A DNA stretch of 64,000 nt. Source: Sulfurospirillum sp. UCH001. Lineage in GTDB: Bacteria > Campylobacterota > Campylobacteria > Campylobacterales > Sulfurospirillaceae. A program made the translations under genes and the position numbers. The stretch is from contig NZ_AP014723.1 in NCBI RefSeq assembly GCF_001548035.1, positions 1,798,001-1,862,000 on the forward strand, in the 5' to 3' direction. Below the pieces are notes generated by a model. That model was not told the DNA's origin, made no database searches, and saw nothing but the letters and a program-made list of their open reading frames with translations. Shown here piece after piece: positions 36,042-45,087 of this stretch (positions are counted from its first letter, which is position 1; every line of letters starts with the position of its first letter).

Positions 36042-37472
36042 ATGGGTAAGTTCGTAAACAGTGTTGAAGAGTTTTTCAAATACTGTGCTGACAATGAAGT
36101 TGAATTTGTCGATTTTCGTTTCACTGACATGAAAGGAACATGGCACCACCTTACATATACTATGGAAGCTATTAGTGCAGATTCTTTTGCAAATGGTATC
36201 CCATTTGATGGTTCATCTATTGAACATTGGCAACCAATTAACAAATCAGATATGCTCCTTAAGCCAGAAGCGGAAACAGCATTTTTAGATCCATTTACAG
36301 CGGACTCAACTGTTGTTGTATTCTGTGATGTTTTCGATATCTATAAAGGTGACTTATACGAGAAATGCCCAAGAAGTATCGCTAAAAAAACATTGAAATA
36401 CCTTGCTGAAACAGGACTTGGTGATGTTGCTTACTTTGGACCAGAAAATGAATTCTTTATCTTTGATGATGTAAAAATCAGAGATGATATTAACTGTTCT
36501 TACTATGAAGTTGATTCAGAAGAAGGTGCATGGAATAGCGCTAAAAATTATGTTGATGGTTACAACACAGGTCACCGCCCAGGCACAAAAGGTGGTTACT
36601 TCCCAGTTCAACCAATCGATTCTATGGTAGATTTACGTGCTGAAATGGTACAAACACTTAAGCAAGTTGGACTTGAAGTATTCGTTGTACATCACGAAGT
36701 TGCTCAAGGACAAGGCGAAATCGGTGTTAAATTTGGTACACTTATCGAAGCAGCGGACAACGTTCAAAAATACAAATATGTTGTAAAAATGGTTGCTCAC
36801 CTTAATGGAAAAACTGCAACTTTCATGCCAAAACCACTTTATGGTGACAATGGTAGCGGTATGCACGTTCACCAATCAATCTGGAAAGATGGTAAAAACT
36901 TATTCTATAAAGCTGGCGAATACGCTAACCTTAGCGATATGGCAAGATGGTACATCGGTGGTATCTTAAAACACGCTAGAAGTGTTGCAGCATTTACAAA
37001 CCCATCAACTAACTCATATAAACGTCTTATCCCAGGATTTGAAGCTCCTTCAATTCTTACATACTCTATGCAGAACCGTTCAGCTTCATGCCGTATTCCA
37101 TACGGTGCAGGCGAGAAATCTGTTCGTGTTGAGATGCGTTTCCCAGATTCAACTTCATGTCCTTACCTTGCATTTGCTTCTATGCTTCTTGCAGGTATTG
37201 ATGGTATCAACACTAAAACTGAGCCTGTTGGACCAATGGATGAAGACTTATTTGAATTGACACTCGATGAAATTAGAGAAAAAGGTATCAACCAAATGCC
37301 TCACACTCTAAGAGGATCACTTGAAGCACTTATTCGTGACAATGAGTACCTTAAACCAGTTATGACAAAAGAGTTTATCGATACATACCAACACTACAAA
37401 TTTGAAACTCAAGTTTGGCCAGATGAAGCTAGACCAACAGCGTTTGAATTCAAAACTGTATTCTCTTGCTAG
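36042..37472 (+). CDS. glnA: Glutamine synthetase type I
   Basis: GlnA forms glutamine from glutamate, ammonia and ATP as a dodecamer. The 476-residue protein shows [10 protein letters not shown], the metal-site [12 protein letters not shown], the ATP motif [19 protein letters not shown] and [13 protein letters not shown]. Where enterobacterial enzymes carry the adenylylated tyrosine (NLYDLPPEE), this protein has phenylalanine: [14 protein letters not shown]404. It should therefore not be controlled by GlnE. A strong terminator follows. Confidence 0.97.
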   Translation: MGKFVNSVEEFFKYCADNEVEFVDFRFTDMKGTWHHLTYTMEAISADSFANGIPFDGSSIEHWQPINKSDMLLKPEAETAFLDPFTADSTVVVFCDVFDIYKGDLYEKCPRSIAKKTLKYLAETGLGDVAYFGPENEFFIFDDVKIRDDINCSYYEVDSEEGAWNSAKNYVDGYNTGHRPGTKGGYFPVQPIDSMVDLRAEMVQTLKQVGLEVFVVHHEVAQGQGEIGVKFGTLIEAADNVQKYKYVVKMVAHLNGKTATFMPKPLYGDNGSGMHVHQSIWKDGKNLFYKAGEYANLSDMARWYIGGILKHARSVAAFTNPSTNSYKRLIPGFEAPSILTYSMQNRSASCRIPYGAGEKSVRVEMRFPDSTSCPYLAFASMLLAGIDGINTKTEPVGPMDEDLFELTLDEIREKGINQMPHTLRGSLEALIRDNEYLKPVMTKEFIDTYQHYKFETQVWPDEARPTAFEFKTVFSC

Positions 37473-37490
37473 TCTTTTAAAAGTTACTTT

Positions 37491-37527
37491 AAGGGGTGAG
37501 GGGCGAAAGCCCTTCACCCCTTTTTTT
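37491..37527 (+). terminator. Intrinsic terminator of glnA
   Basis: AGGGGTGAGGGGC and GCCCTTCACCCCT form a 13-bp stem (one G-U) with a GAAA tetraloop, followed by seven Ts. Confidence 0.92.
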
Positions 37528-37537
37528 ATTTCTAAAC

Positions 37538-37606
37538 GCTTTCCAAGCAAAGCTTGAAAAGCTACACTGCTCTATGTACTGAAGCTTGCCTCTACGAGGT
37601 AGAATT
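37538..37606. repeat. Dispersed palindromic intergenic repeat, copy B
   Basis: The first hairpin is GCTTTCCAAGC/GCTTGAAAAGC with loop AAA (37538-37562), then GCTACACTGC...ACT, then a weaker CCTC/GAGG hairpin. It aligns with copy A at 8.2 kb; in the first stem one pair changes from A-T to C-G, a compensatory change. It lies between the glnA terminator and copy C. Confidence 0.6.
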
Positions 37607-37618
37607 AAATTTTAGATA

Positions 37619-37684
37619 GCATTGCAAGACTTGAAAAACTCCGCACTACAACGTACTACGAAGCTTTCCCTTACTTCATTAGAA
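37619..37684. repeat. Dispersed palindromic intergenic repeat, copy C (degraded)
   Basis: GCAAGACTTGAAAAACTCCG...GTACTACGAAGCTTTCCC aligns with copy B at roughly two thirds of positions, but the hairpins are partly lost. It runs into the stop codon of the PBP1A gene, just as copy A lies next to the clpS stop. Confidence 0.5.
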
Positions 37685-39604
37685 TATCAACCCACCCTCT
37701 TCTTTGAGTTGCTTTGTATTGGTTTTAGGAAATGGAGAGACATCTGTAAAGAACTCTGTTGTGCCATCTACTTTACGCGCATTGACACCTTCTGGCATTT
37801 TAAATTCACGTGTTGTTTCTGGATGCAATTCTACATACTTTGTCATAAAATGTTTAAAGGCTGGTGCCGCTGCACGTCCACCTGTTTCACCTTTTTTGAG
37901 TGGTGTATTGTTGTCATTTCCATACCATGTAATGACTTCGATATCAGGAGAAAAACCACAGAACCATACATCCACACTGCTATTGGTTGTACCTGTTTTA
38001 CCAGCTATCTCAATGCCCGGAACTTGAGCATTTCGTCCTGTTCCTCTCTTAACAACCTCTTTCATCATATCAATCATTAAATAACTCTGTTTTGGAGAAG
38101 TAATGGTTTGAGTTTTTGCTTCATACACTTTTTCAACACCTTGGCGATTGATTACTTTTTTTACCAATAGAGGATCTGTTCTTACACCATAATTTGGGAA
38201 CATAGAGTAAAAGCTACTGTACTCAAGTGGTGAAACACCAAAACTTCCAAGCGCTATAGAAAGATCCATCGTCAGACTTTTAAATCCATCTTTTTTAAGC
38301 TCTTTATAGACAGTATCGAGCCCTAGGAGTGATAAAAGGTTGATGGTGGCAAGGTTACGTGAATGCACTAGTGCTTCTTTGAGTGTAATCAAACCTTCAA
38401 AGTCATTTTCATAGTTTTTTGGTGTCCATGTCTCATCCGTTTCACTATTGACATATGTTCGTGAGATATCTGGAATTTCTGAGAGTGGCGAATACCCCCA
38501 ATCTAAAGCTTTTTGATACAAGAAAGGTTTAAAACTCGAACCTGGTTGGCGTTTACTTTGCGTTGCTCTATTAAAACTACTTTTTGCATAATCCACACCG
38601 CCGACAAGGGCTAAAACATTGCCAGTGCCATTCTCCATAACGACCATCGCACCATTGAGTTCACTGCTATTGACATCTTTTCCAAGACGAGATACCATAC
38701 CTTTATATCCGACATTGAGTGATTCATGCGCTAACTGTTGGAGCTTAAGGTCGATACTAAGATAAATTTTATATCCACCTTTTTTGATGTCTTCATATTC
38801 TGCCCCTAAGCTCTTAATGGCTTCATCCACAACATACGGTGCTTTATTGCGTGTTAGTGTCTCATCATACACCATAGGATGTTCTAGTGTTGCTTTTGTG
38901 TATTCTGCTTCACTTATCCAACCCAGTGTATAAAGACGATTGACAACTTGATTTGCTCTGCTTAAAGAAAGATCCATATGACGTGTTGGGTCATACGAGC
39001 TTGGCGCTTTTGGAAGACCTACAAGCATTGCAATTTCTTTAATGGTTAACGCATCCAATGTTTTGTTGAAATACCCTTGTGCTGCAGTTTTAATACCATA
39101 ATACCCATGCCCAAAATAGACATGGTTGAAATAACGCTCTAAAATCTGCTCTTTAGTTAAAGATGACTCTACCGTATACGCTAAAATCGCTTCATTGAGT
39201 TTACGAGTTAATGTTTTTTGACGCGTTAAAACGGTATTTTTGATCAACTGTTGAGTGATAGTACTTGCACCTTCAACCATTTTCATCGCATGAATATCTT
39301 TAATAAGTGCTCTAAAAATAGCTTCAATGTTAATTCCATTGTGCTCGAAAAATGAAGTATCTTCAGTTGCGATTAATGCTTCGATAACACGCGCAGGAAT
39401 ATCTTTAAAATCAACATACAATCTGTTTTCATCATCAAAAAGATTGGCAACCAATTCACCATTTCTATCGTAAATTTGTGTAGTTAATTTGGGTGTATAA
39501 TCAATAATTTTATAAGCATCAAAACGAATTTGCGCGTACAAAAAGATAATTGCCATCAATACTGCAAAACCGAGCATTGTTAAAATAGTCATAATATATT
39601 TCAC
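37679..39604 (-). CDS. Penicillin-binding protein 1A, bifunctional
   Basis: A class A PBP that polymerises glycan strands and cross-links peptides. The 641-residue protein has an N-terminal membrane anchor (about 4-23), a GT51 transglycosylase domain (EDTSFFEHNGI, GASTITQQLIKN) and a transpeptidase domain with SSFK in RQPGSSFKPF, SRN in HSRNLATIN and KTG in GKTGTTNSS. The start is GTG overlapping the ABC gene stop (GTGA). Confidence 0.95.
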   Translation of the reverse strand: MKYIMTILTMLGFAVLMAIIFLYAQIRFDAYKIIDYTPKLTTQIYDRNGELVANLFDDENRLYVDFKDIPARVIEALIATEDTSFFEHNGINIEAIFRALIKDIHAMKMVEGASTITQQLIKNTVLTRQKTLTRKLNEAILAYTVESSLTKEQILERYFNHVYFGHGYYGIKTAAQGYFNKTLDALTIKEIAMLVGLPKAPSSYDPTRHMDLSLSRANQVVNRLYTLGWISEAEYTKATLEHPMVYDETLTRNKAPYVVDEAIKSLGAEYEDIKKGGYKIYLSIDLKLQQLAHESLNVGYKGMVSRLGKDVNSSELNGAMVVMENGTGNVLALVGGVDYAKSSFNRATQSKRQPGSSFKPFLYQKALDWGYSPLSEIPDISRTYVNSETDETWTPKNYENDFEGLITLKEALVHSRNLATINLLSLLGLDTVYKELKKDGFKSLTMDLSIALGSFGVSPLEYSSFYSMFPNYGVRTDPLLVKKVINRQGVEKVYEAKTQTITSPKQSYLMIDMMKEVVKRGTGRNAQVPGIEIAGKTGTTNSSVDVWFCGFSPDIEVITWYGNDNNTPLKKGETGGRAAAPAFKHFMTKYVELHPETTREFKMPEGVNARKVDGTTEFFTDVSPFPKTNTKQLKEEGGLIF

Positions 39605-40296
39605 GTTCTAAAACTCCTTTGTCTAAATCCAGACTCCAAAAGCTGTTTTGTATATGCTTCTTTTGGGTCATTTAAAATTGTTTTGGTTAAACCAGCTTCA
39701 ATGATTTTACCACTTTTAATAATGCCTACATCTTCGCATAAATGCTCGATGGTTCCAATATCGTGTGTTACAAATAAAAGATCAAATCCACACTCTTTTT
39801 GTAATGTGTTAATTAAATCCAGTACCGTTGTTTTACTCTCTTCATCCAGCGCTGTTGTAGGCTCATCCAATAACAACAAACGTGGCTCAATCGACAATGC
39901 CATCGCTATGATAAGACGCTGTAATTGTCCACCGCTTAGCTCAGAAGGAAAGCGGTCTAAAAAATCAATCTCTAAGTCCACCATACGCAAGTACTTTTGT
40001 GCTTGCTCTCGTGACGCCATAAATTGTTTTTCTATTTTAGTAAGTGGCGAGAGTGCTGTAAACGGATTTTGTGGTACAAATGCAATGCTTTGCCCTCGTT
40101 TTAGAGCATAAGAAGCATCATACTCTAACAATGAATAGAGTTCTTGAGGCAACATTCCCAACAATGCTTTCAGTGTTAAACTTTTACCACTTCCACTTTC
40201 ACCAATAAGCGCAAACGACTTCTCAAAAGAAAAAGCAACATCAACCAATGTTTTCTCTTTACTTTTAATCAGAAGTTGTTTACACGTAAAACTCAA
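39601..40296 (-). CDS. ABC transporter ATP-binding protein, peptide/nickel type, no permease nearby
   Basis: A 231-residue ATPase of the DppD/OppD/NikD type: Walker A GESGSGKS, signature LSGGQLQRL, Walker B LLLLDEPTTALDEE and the H-loop VTHDIG. It is shorter than DppD (about 330) and lacks the C-terminal oligopeptide extension. No permease or binding protein is adjacent. Start: the frame extends to 40323, but AAGGAG lies 5 nt before a TTG at 40296 that overlaps the preceding stop as TTGA, so I take the TTG. Confidence 0.85.
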   Translation of the reverse strand: MSFTCKQLLIKSKEKTLVDVAFSFEKSFALIGESGSGKSLTLKALLGMLPQELYSLLEYDASYALKRGQSIAFVPQNPFTALSPLTKIEKQFMASREQAQKYLRMVDLEIDFLDRFPSELSGGQLQRLIIAMALSIEPRLLLLDEPTTALDEESKTTVLDLINTLQKECGFDLLFVTHDIGTIEHLCEDVGIIKSGKIIEAGLTKTILNDPKEAYTKQLLESGFRQRSFRT

Positions 40297-41384
40297 AAGT
40301 TCTCCTTTTGAATCAGATGGCATAATGTTTCTAACGCTTCTGTGCTCTCACCTAACCTTGGGATAAGCCTCAAAATAGGCTTTGGAACTGTCGGTGGACG
40401 AATAGCCCCTACTAAAAATCCCTCATCAATTAAGTGCTGCTGAACACTCAAAGCATTAGAGTCTTCTTTTAAAGGATAAGAACAAATCAACCCTTCAATG
40501 TTCATTCCCAAGCTCTTTTGTACAATAGCTTGTCGTGCTTTGATCTCTGCTTTTAGTTTTTCTCTATATTTTAAAATAAAGAGTAATCCCTGATAGCCTA
40601 AAGCGATATCAAAGAGCGAAGGGGCTGTGGTATAAATAATCGCTTTTGCACGATTTTGTAAAAACTCCGCAATGTGATGAGAGCATAAAATATACGCACC
40701 ATAACTGCCTAATGCTTTACCGAGTGTTCCCATTTTGATGTGATTATCTTTAGGCGTAATACCAAAAAGATCAAACACGCCTCTGAGATTTTCTCCTAAA
40801 ATACCTACACTGTGCGCTTCATCAACAATCAAAAGAGCATTGTAACGATCAGCCACATCAAAAATTTCTCTATTTAAAAGGTCCCCACTCATGGAGTAAA
40901 TGCCCTCAACCGCAATAATGATACGATTGTGTTTATGGGTATTGATGAGGCTTTCTAAATGGTTGGTATCGTTGTGTGCAAATGTCAACACTTCAGCATC
41001 CACCGTTTTAGAAGCCACCATACCGCTAGCATGGTACTCTTCATCTAAAATGAGCAGGTCTTTTTTTCGAGGCAAGGCTTCAATGAGTGAAAAATTGGCT
41101 AAAAAGCCACTACCACACACTAGGGCTGCTTCAAAGCCATTGTGGCGGATTAGAAAATCTTCAAATTCTTGATGAATAGGATGATAACCATTGACTAAAA
41201 TAGACGCTTTAGGAGCATGGGTTTTATACAGTGATACTTGCGCAACAGAGCGCTCAAAAAGAGCCTGATTTTGGGCAAACCCTAGATAATCGTTTGAGCT
41301 AAAATCCGCTAAATCATCACTATAAAGCTTACGGCTTCGGTAACGATTTGATTTTGTGATGGCTTGAAGTTCGTTTTTATACAT
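40293..41384 (-). CDS. bioF: 8-amino-7-oxononanoate synthase-like alpha-oxoamine synthase
   Basis: A PLP enzyme that would condense pimeloyl-ACP and alanine in biotin synthesis. The 363-residue protein has the family's SSNDYLGFA start, the GSGFLANFSLIEAL block, DEAHSVGILGENLRG and the PLP lysine in GTLGKALGSYGAYI. Related alpha-oxoamine synthases use other substrates, and this gene is not next to bioA or bioB. As I recall, H. pylori also has a bioF gene beside its PBP1A gene. Confidence 0.82.
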   Translation of the reverse strand: MYKNELQAITKSNRYRSRKLYSDDLADFSSNDYLGFAQNQALFERSVAQVSLYKTHAPKASILVNGYHPIHQEFEDFLIRHNGFEAALVCGSGFLANFSLIEALPRKKDLLILDEEYHASGMVASKTVDAEVLTFAHNDTNHLESLINTHKHNRIIIAVEGIYSMSGDLLNREIFDVADRYNALLIVDEAHSVGILGENLRGVFDLFGITPKDNHIKMGTLGKALGSYGAYILCSHHIAEFLQNRAKAIIYTTAPSLFDIALGYQGLLFILKYREKLKAEIKARQAIVQKSLGMNIEGLICSYPLKEDSNALSVQQHLIDEGFLVGAIRPPTVPKPILRLIPRLGESTEALETLCHLIQKENF

Positions 41385-41390
41385 GAATCG

Positions 41391-41942
41391 TTACGTTAAG
41401 AAAGGTAGAAGTTTCTCAACACTCAGCCCCATAGCAGTACTTTCTAAGCCACGCACTTCTTTGATATAAGATTTACAAAATCCCTCTACCATACATGCTC
41501 CTGCTTTTCCTCGCCACTCATCGCTTTGTAAATACGCATCAAGCAATTGTTCATCAAAAGGTAAGAAGAGATAATCCGTACTTGAAAGATCAATCAACTC
41601 GCAGGTTTTTGATTTGTAAATCATACATGTCAGAATACTCACTGTGTTGCCACTTTGTGCTTTTAAAATGCGCTTTGCATCCTCTTTGTCTTTGGCTTTA
41701 CGCAAAATCTCTCCGTTAGCTGTTACTACGGTGTCTGCGCACAAAACAGGCATTTCCAAATCATAGGTTTCAAGGTAACTTTGCATCTTACCCTTGGTCG
41801 CATGATAGACAAAATGTGCTGGGTCATTGATGCGAAGGCTCTCTTCATCAAATCCTGCATCTCTTTGAATAAAAGGAACACCAAAGCGTGTCAAAAGTTC
41901 CGCTCTTGTAATAGAAGAAGAACCTAAAACAATCGTTTGCAT
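41391..41942 (-). CDS. maf: Maf-like nucleotide pyrophosphatase
   Basis: Maf proteins hydrolyse non-canonical or modified nucleotides (dTTP/UTP or m7GTP) to monophosphates. The N terminus VLGSSSITRAELLTRFGVPF has the SSS-x2-R motif, and CADTVVTANGEILRKAKD is the second conserved block. The start is the ATG at 41942, 7 nt after GAGGT; an in-frame extension to 41969 lies inside the next gene. Length is 183 aa. Confidence 0.92.
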   Translation of the reverse strand: MQTIVLGSSSITRAELLTRFGVPFIQRDAGFDEESLRINDPAHFVYHATKGKMQSYLETYDLEMPVLCADTVVTANGEILRKAKDKEDAKRILKAQSGNTVSILTCMIYKSKTCELIDLSSTDYLFLPFDEQLLDAYLQSDEWRGKAGACMVEGFCKSYIKEVRGLESTAMGLSVEKLLPFLT

Positions 41943-41943
41943 T

Positions 41944-42441
41944 TTAGAAACCTCGTAAAATAACGCCAAAATAGACCGAGATAATGGCTAAAAGCAGATT
42001 GAGTGGAATGAGATATTTGACCATTAAGATCACATTCTCTTCCACTTCAATGTAATTTTCTTCGGCTAAACCTTTTTTGGCTTTTAGGTATTTGAAATAC
42101 ATATAAATAAAGTTAAACGTTATAAACGACCAAAGAGCCTCTTTCGTATGTACCATGACATACGTGGTCGGATTTCCCGCTTTAAACCCAAGTCCGATGT
42201 GCATAAATACTGATGTTATAACAATAATCAACAATACTGGTACTAAAAAAAGAATGTAACGGCGCATCATATTGATACAACTGCTGTATTTGATCTTTTC
42301 ATCAGGAACATCTTCTTCAACAGGCTGAATCACAAAACGCATCACAAACATGCTACCAATTAGCAATGCGGAACTGATGACATGTAAAAAAACAATGATT
42401 CTGCTAAAGTCTCCAAATATCTCAATGAAAAAATCTCTCAT
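41944..42441 (-). CDS. Four-helix membrane protein of unknown function
   Basis: A 165-residue inner-membrane protein with four hydrophobic segments (about 15-35, 60-83, 100-118 and 138-160). The first has a histidine in FLHVISSALLIGSMFVMRF, reminiscent of CopD/cytochrome b-type small membrane proteins, but too little is conserved to assign it. It lies between alaS (9 nt) and maf (1 nt), so it is likely cotranscribed with both. Confidence 0.75.
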   Translation of the reverse strand: MRDFFIEIFGDFSRIIVFLHVISSALLIGSMFVMRFVIQPVEEDVPDEKIKYSSCINMMRRYILFLVPVLLIIVITSVFMHIGLGFKAGNPTTYVMVHTKEALWSFITFNFIYMYFKYLKAKKGLAEENYIEVEENVILMVKYLIPLNLLLAIISVYFGVILRGF

Positions 42442-42450
42442 TTAAAAACC

Positions 42451-44991
42451 TTACAAAACAGATTTAGCGTACGCAAGGGCCGCTGATTTTGCTTCTTCGA
42501 TTTTAGAGGCATCTTTGCCTCCTGCTTGTGCGAAGTCATCACGACCACCACCGCCACCACCAACGATTGGAGCGATCTCTTTGATCCATGCTCCTGCTTT
42601 AATGCCAGCATTTTTAACACCTGCTGCGATCATTACTTTGTCATCTTTGACTTGAAGCAACAACACTGCAACAGAATTTTTCTCATTTTTAAGATCATCG
42701 ATGCGTGCTTTAATATCTCCAGCACCTAGTACATCAACAATGACTTCAACACCGTTAATGTTTAAAGACTCAACAGATTTTCCAGCATGAGCGTTCAAGG
42801 ATTCAACTTCAGTTTTAAGCGTTTTAATCTCTTCTTTTAAACGGTTGATACCAATCAGTGGTTCTTTATGTTTAACACTCTCTTTAATCGCTTCCAGTTC
42901 AGCTCTTAAATTTTGAGCGTAAGAAAGTGCAGCACTACCACAGATTGCCTCAATACGTCTAACACCTGCACTCACACCGCTCTCTTTTAAGATAAAAAAG
43001 CTTCCGATGTTGGCTGTATTGCTGACGTGTGTTCCACCACATAGCTCAATGCTTGCATCGCCAAAGCTTACAACACGTACTTCAGAGCCATATTTTTCAC
43101 CAAACAGTGCCATAGCGCCACTGTTTTTAGCCTCATCTACATTCATAAGTTTTGTCTGACCTTCAACACCACTGGCAATGACACTGTTCACAAATGCTTC
43201 AATTTTTGTAATTTCTTCATTGCTCAGTGCTTTAGGATGCGAGAAGTCAAAACGAAGTCTATCTTTTTCTACTAAGCTACCTGCTTGAGAAACGTGTTCA
43301 CCGAGCACTTTACGAAGTGCACTGTGAAGAAGGTGTGTAGCACTGTGATGTTTTTCGATTTCAAGGCGAGAGAGATCAACAACAAGACTTACCTCATCAC
43401 CCACGTGTAAAGGTTTCTCGAGTTCTACAAGTGAAAGATTGAGGTCGAAGAATTTCTTTGTATCAAGTACTTTACCGTAACCTTCGATAACGCCTTCATC
43501 ACCACTTTGACCACCACTCATTGCATAGAATGGTGTTTGTGCAAACATCACCCAACCATTTTCTTCAAGGCTCTGAACCTCTTTAAAATTCTCATCTAAA
43601 AGTGCTAATACTTTTGTTGTTGCATTTTTTTGAGTGTAACCCACAAAAGTGTTAAGACCAAATTTCTCTAAAAGTGGTTTAAACTCACCTTGAGTTGCTT
43701 TGTCTCCACTGCCTTTCCATGAAGCTTTTGAACGTGCTTTTTGCTCCGCCATCAAGCTCTCGAACTCTGCTTCATTGACACTTAAACCTTTTTCACGAAG
43801 CATATCAGCGGTCAAATCAAGAGGGAAACCATAGGTATCGTAGAGTTTAAATGCGACTTCGCCACTAAACATCTCTTTGGTATTTGGCAACTCTTTTTCA
43901 AACAACTCTAAACCTGAAGCAATGGTTGTAAAGAAACTCTCTTCTTCATTTTTAATTTGTTCAGCAATAACCTCTTTTTTTGCAACAAGGTAAGGGTACT
44001 GTTTGCCCATAAGTTCACACAAGGTATCAAGAAGTTGATACATAAATGGAGCACGAAGCCCTAAAAGATACCCATGGCGAACAGCACGGCGAAGAATACG
44101 TCTAAGTACATATCCACGTCCTACACGACCAAAGGTTGTACCTTGTGCAACAAGGAAAGAAACCGCACGGATGTGGTCTGCAATAACACGGTAACTTGCA
44201 CCTGTTTTATACGCATATGGCTTACCGCAAAGCTCTGCTACTTTGTTAAGAAGTGGCATAAATAATGATGAGTCATAATTGCTAAAGACACCTTCTTTGA
44301 CAGCAGTAACACGCTCTAAGCCCATACCAGTGTCGATAGAAGGTTTTGGAAGTTTATGTAAGACGCCTGCTTTATCTCTTTCATATTGCATGAAAACAAG
44401 ATTCCAGATCTCTAAGAATCTATCGCCATCTCCGCCCATATAGTCTTCTGGAGTATTAAAATTCTCAGCCCCTTGATCGATGAAGATTTCACTACATGGA
44501 CCACATGGACCAGTATCGCCCATTTGCCAGAAGTTGTCTTTATCGCCAAAACGCATAATACGACTAGCATCGATATGTTTTTTCCAAATCGCTTCTGCTT
44601 CATCATCGCTCTCATGAACCGTTACCCAGAGTTTTTCTTTCGGAAGCTTTAACACTCCTGTAACAAATTCCCATGCATGTGAGATGGCATCTTCTTTGAA
44701 GTAATCACCAAAAGAGAAGTTTCCAAGCATTTCAAAAAAAGTATGATGACGTGCAGTGTAGCCTACGTTATCCAAGTCATTGTGTTTACCACCTGCTCTG
44801 ATACATGTTTGACACGTTGTCGCACGTGGAGGGTTTGGACGAGGTACTTCACCTGTAAAAACACTCTTAAAAGGAACCATGCCTGCATTGGTAAACAGAA
44901 GCGTCGCGTCATCTGGCACAAGCGGAGAACTCTCGATAATCTTGTGACCTTTTTGTTCAAAAAACTTTAAAAACTCGGCTCTAACATCCAT
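42451..44991 (-). CDS. alaS: Alanyl-tRNA synthetase
   Basis: AlaS charges tRNA-Ala and clears mischarged Ser/Gly. The 846-residue protein has the class II catalytic domain ([33 protein letters not shown]), the editing site [12 protein letters not shown] with CGGTH, and a glycine-rich C-terminal domain ([15 protein letters not shown]). GGATGAAAGT precedes the ATG. The maf and membrane-protein genes follow. Confidence 0.98.
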   Translation of the reverse strand: MDVRAEFLKFFEQKGHKIIESSPLVPDDATLLFTNAGMVPFKSVFTGEVPRPNPPRATTCQTCIRAGGKHNDLDNVGYTARHHTFFEMLGNFSFGDYFKEDAISHAWEFVTGVLKLPKEKLWVTVHESDDEAEAIWKKHIDASRIMRFGDKDNFWQMGDTGPCGPCSEIFIDQGAENFNTPEDYMGGDGDRFLEIWNLVFMQYERDKAGVLHKLPKPSIDTGMGLERVTAVKEGVFSNYDSSLFMPLLNKVAELCGKPYAYKTGASYRVIADHIRAVSFLVAQGTTFGRVGRGYVLRRILRRAVRHGYLLGLRAPFMYQLLDTLCELMGKQYPYLVAKKEVIAEQIKNEEESFFTTIASGLELFEKELPNTKEMFSGEVAFKLYDTYGFPLDLTADMLREKGLSVNEAEFESLMAEQKARSKASWKGSGDKATQGEFKPLLEKFGLNTFVGYTQKNATTKVLALLDENFKEVQSLEENGWVMFAQTPFYAMSGGQSGDEGVIEGYGKVLDTKKFFDLNLSLVELEKPLHVGDEVSLVVDLSRLEIEKHHSATHLLHSALRKVLGEHVSQAGSLVEKDRLRFDFSHPKALSNEEITKIEAFVNSVIASGVEGQTKLMNVDEAKNSGAMALFGEKYGSEVRVVSFGDASIELCGGTHVSNTANIGSFFILKESGVSAGVRRIEAICGSAALSYAQNLRAELEAIKESVKHKEPLIGINRLKEEIKTLKTEVESLNAHAGKSVESLNINGVEVIVDVLGAGDIKARIDDLKNEKNSVAVLLLQVKDDKVMIAAGVKNAGIKAGAWIKEIAPIVGGGGGGRDDFAQAGGKDASKIEEAKSAALAYAKSVL

Positions 44992-45034
44992 ACTTTCATC
45001 CTATTTTATTATCAAAAATTCATCTATTTTAACG

Positions 45035-45066
45035 AAAAAACCTAAAGGGTATTATTAAACACCCTA
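45035..45066 (-). terminator. Terminator of the GH17-like gene
   Basis: On the minus strand AGGGTGTT and AATACCCT form an 8-bp stem (one G-U) with loop TAAT, followed by TTAGGTTTTTT. It lies 22 bp after the stop codon. Confidence 0.65.
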
Positions 45067-45087
45067 AATTCACTACGAAAGAGAGAC

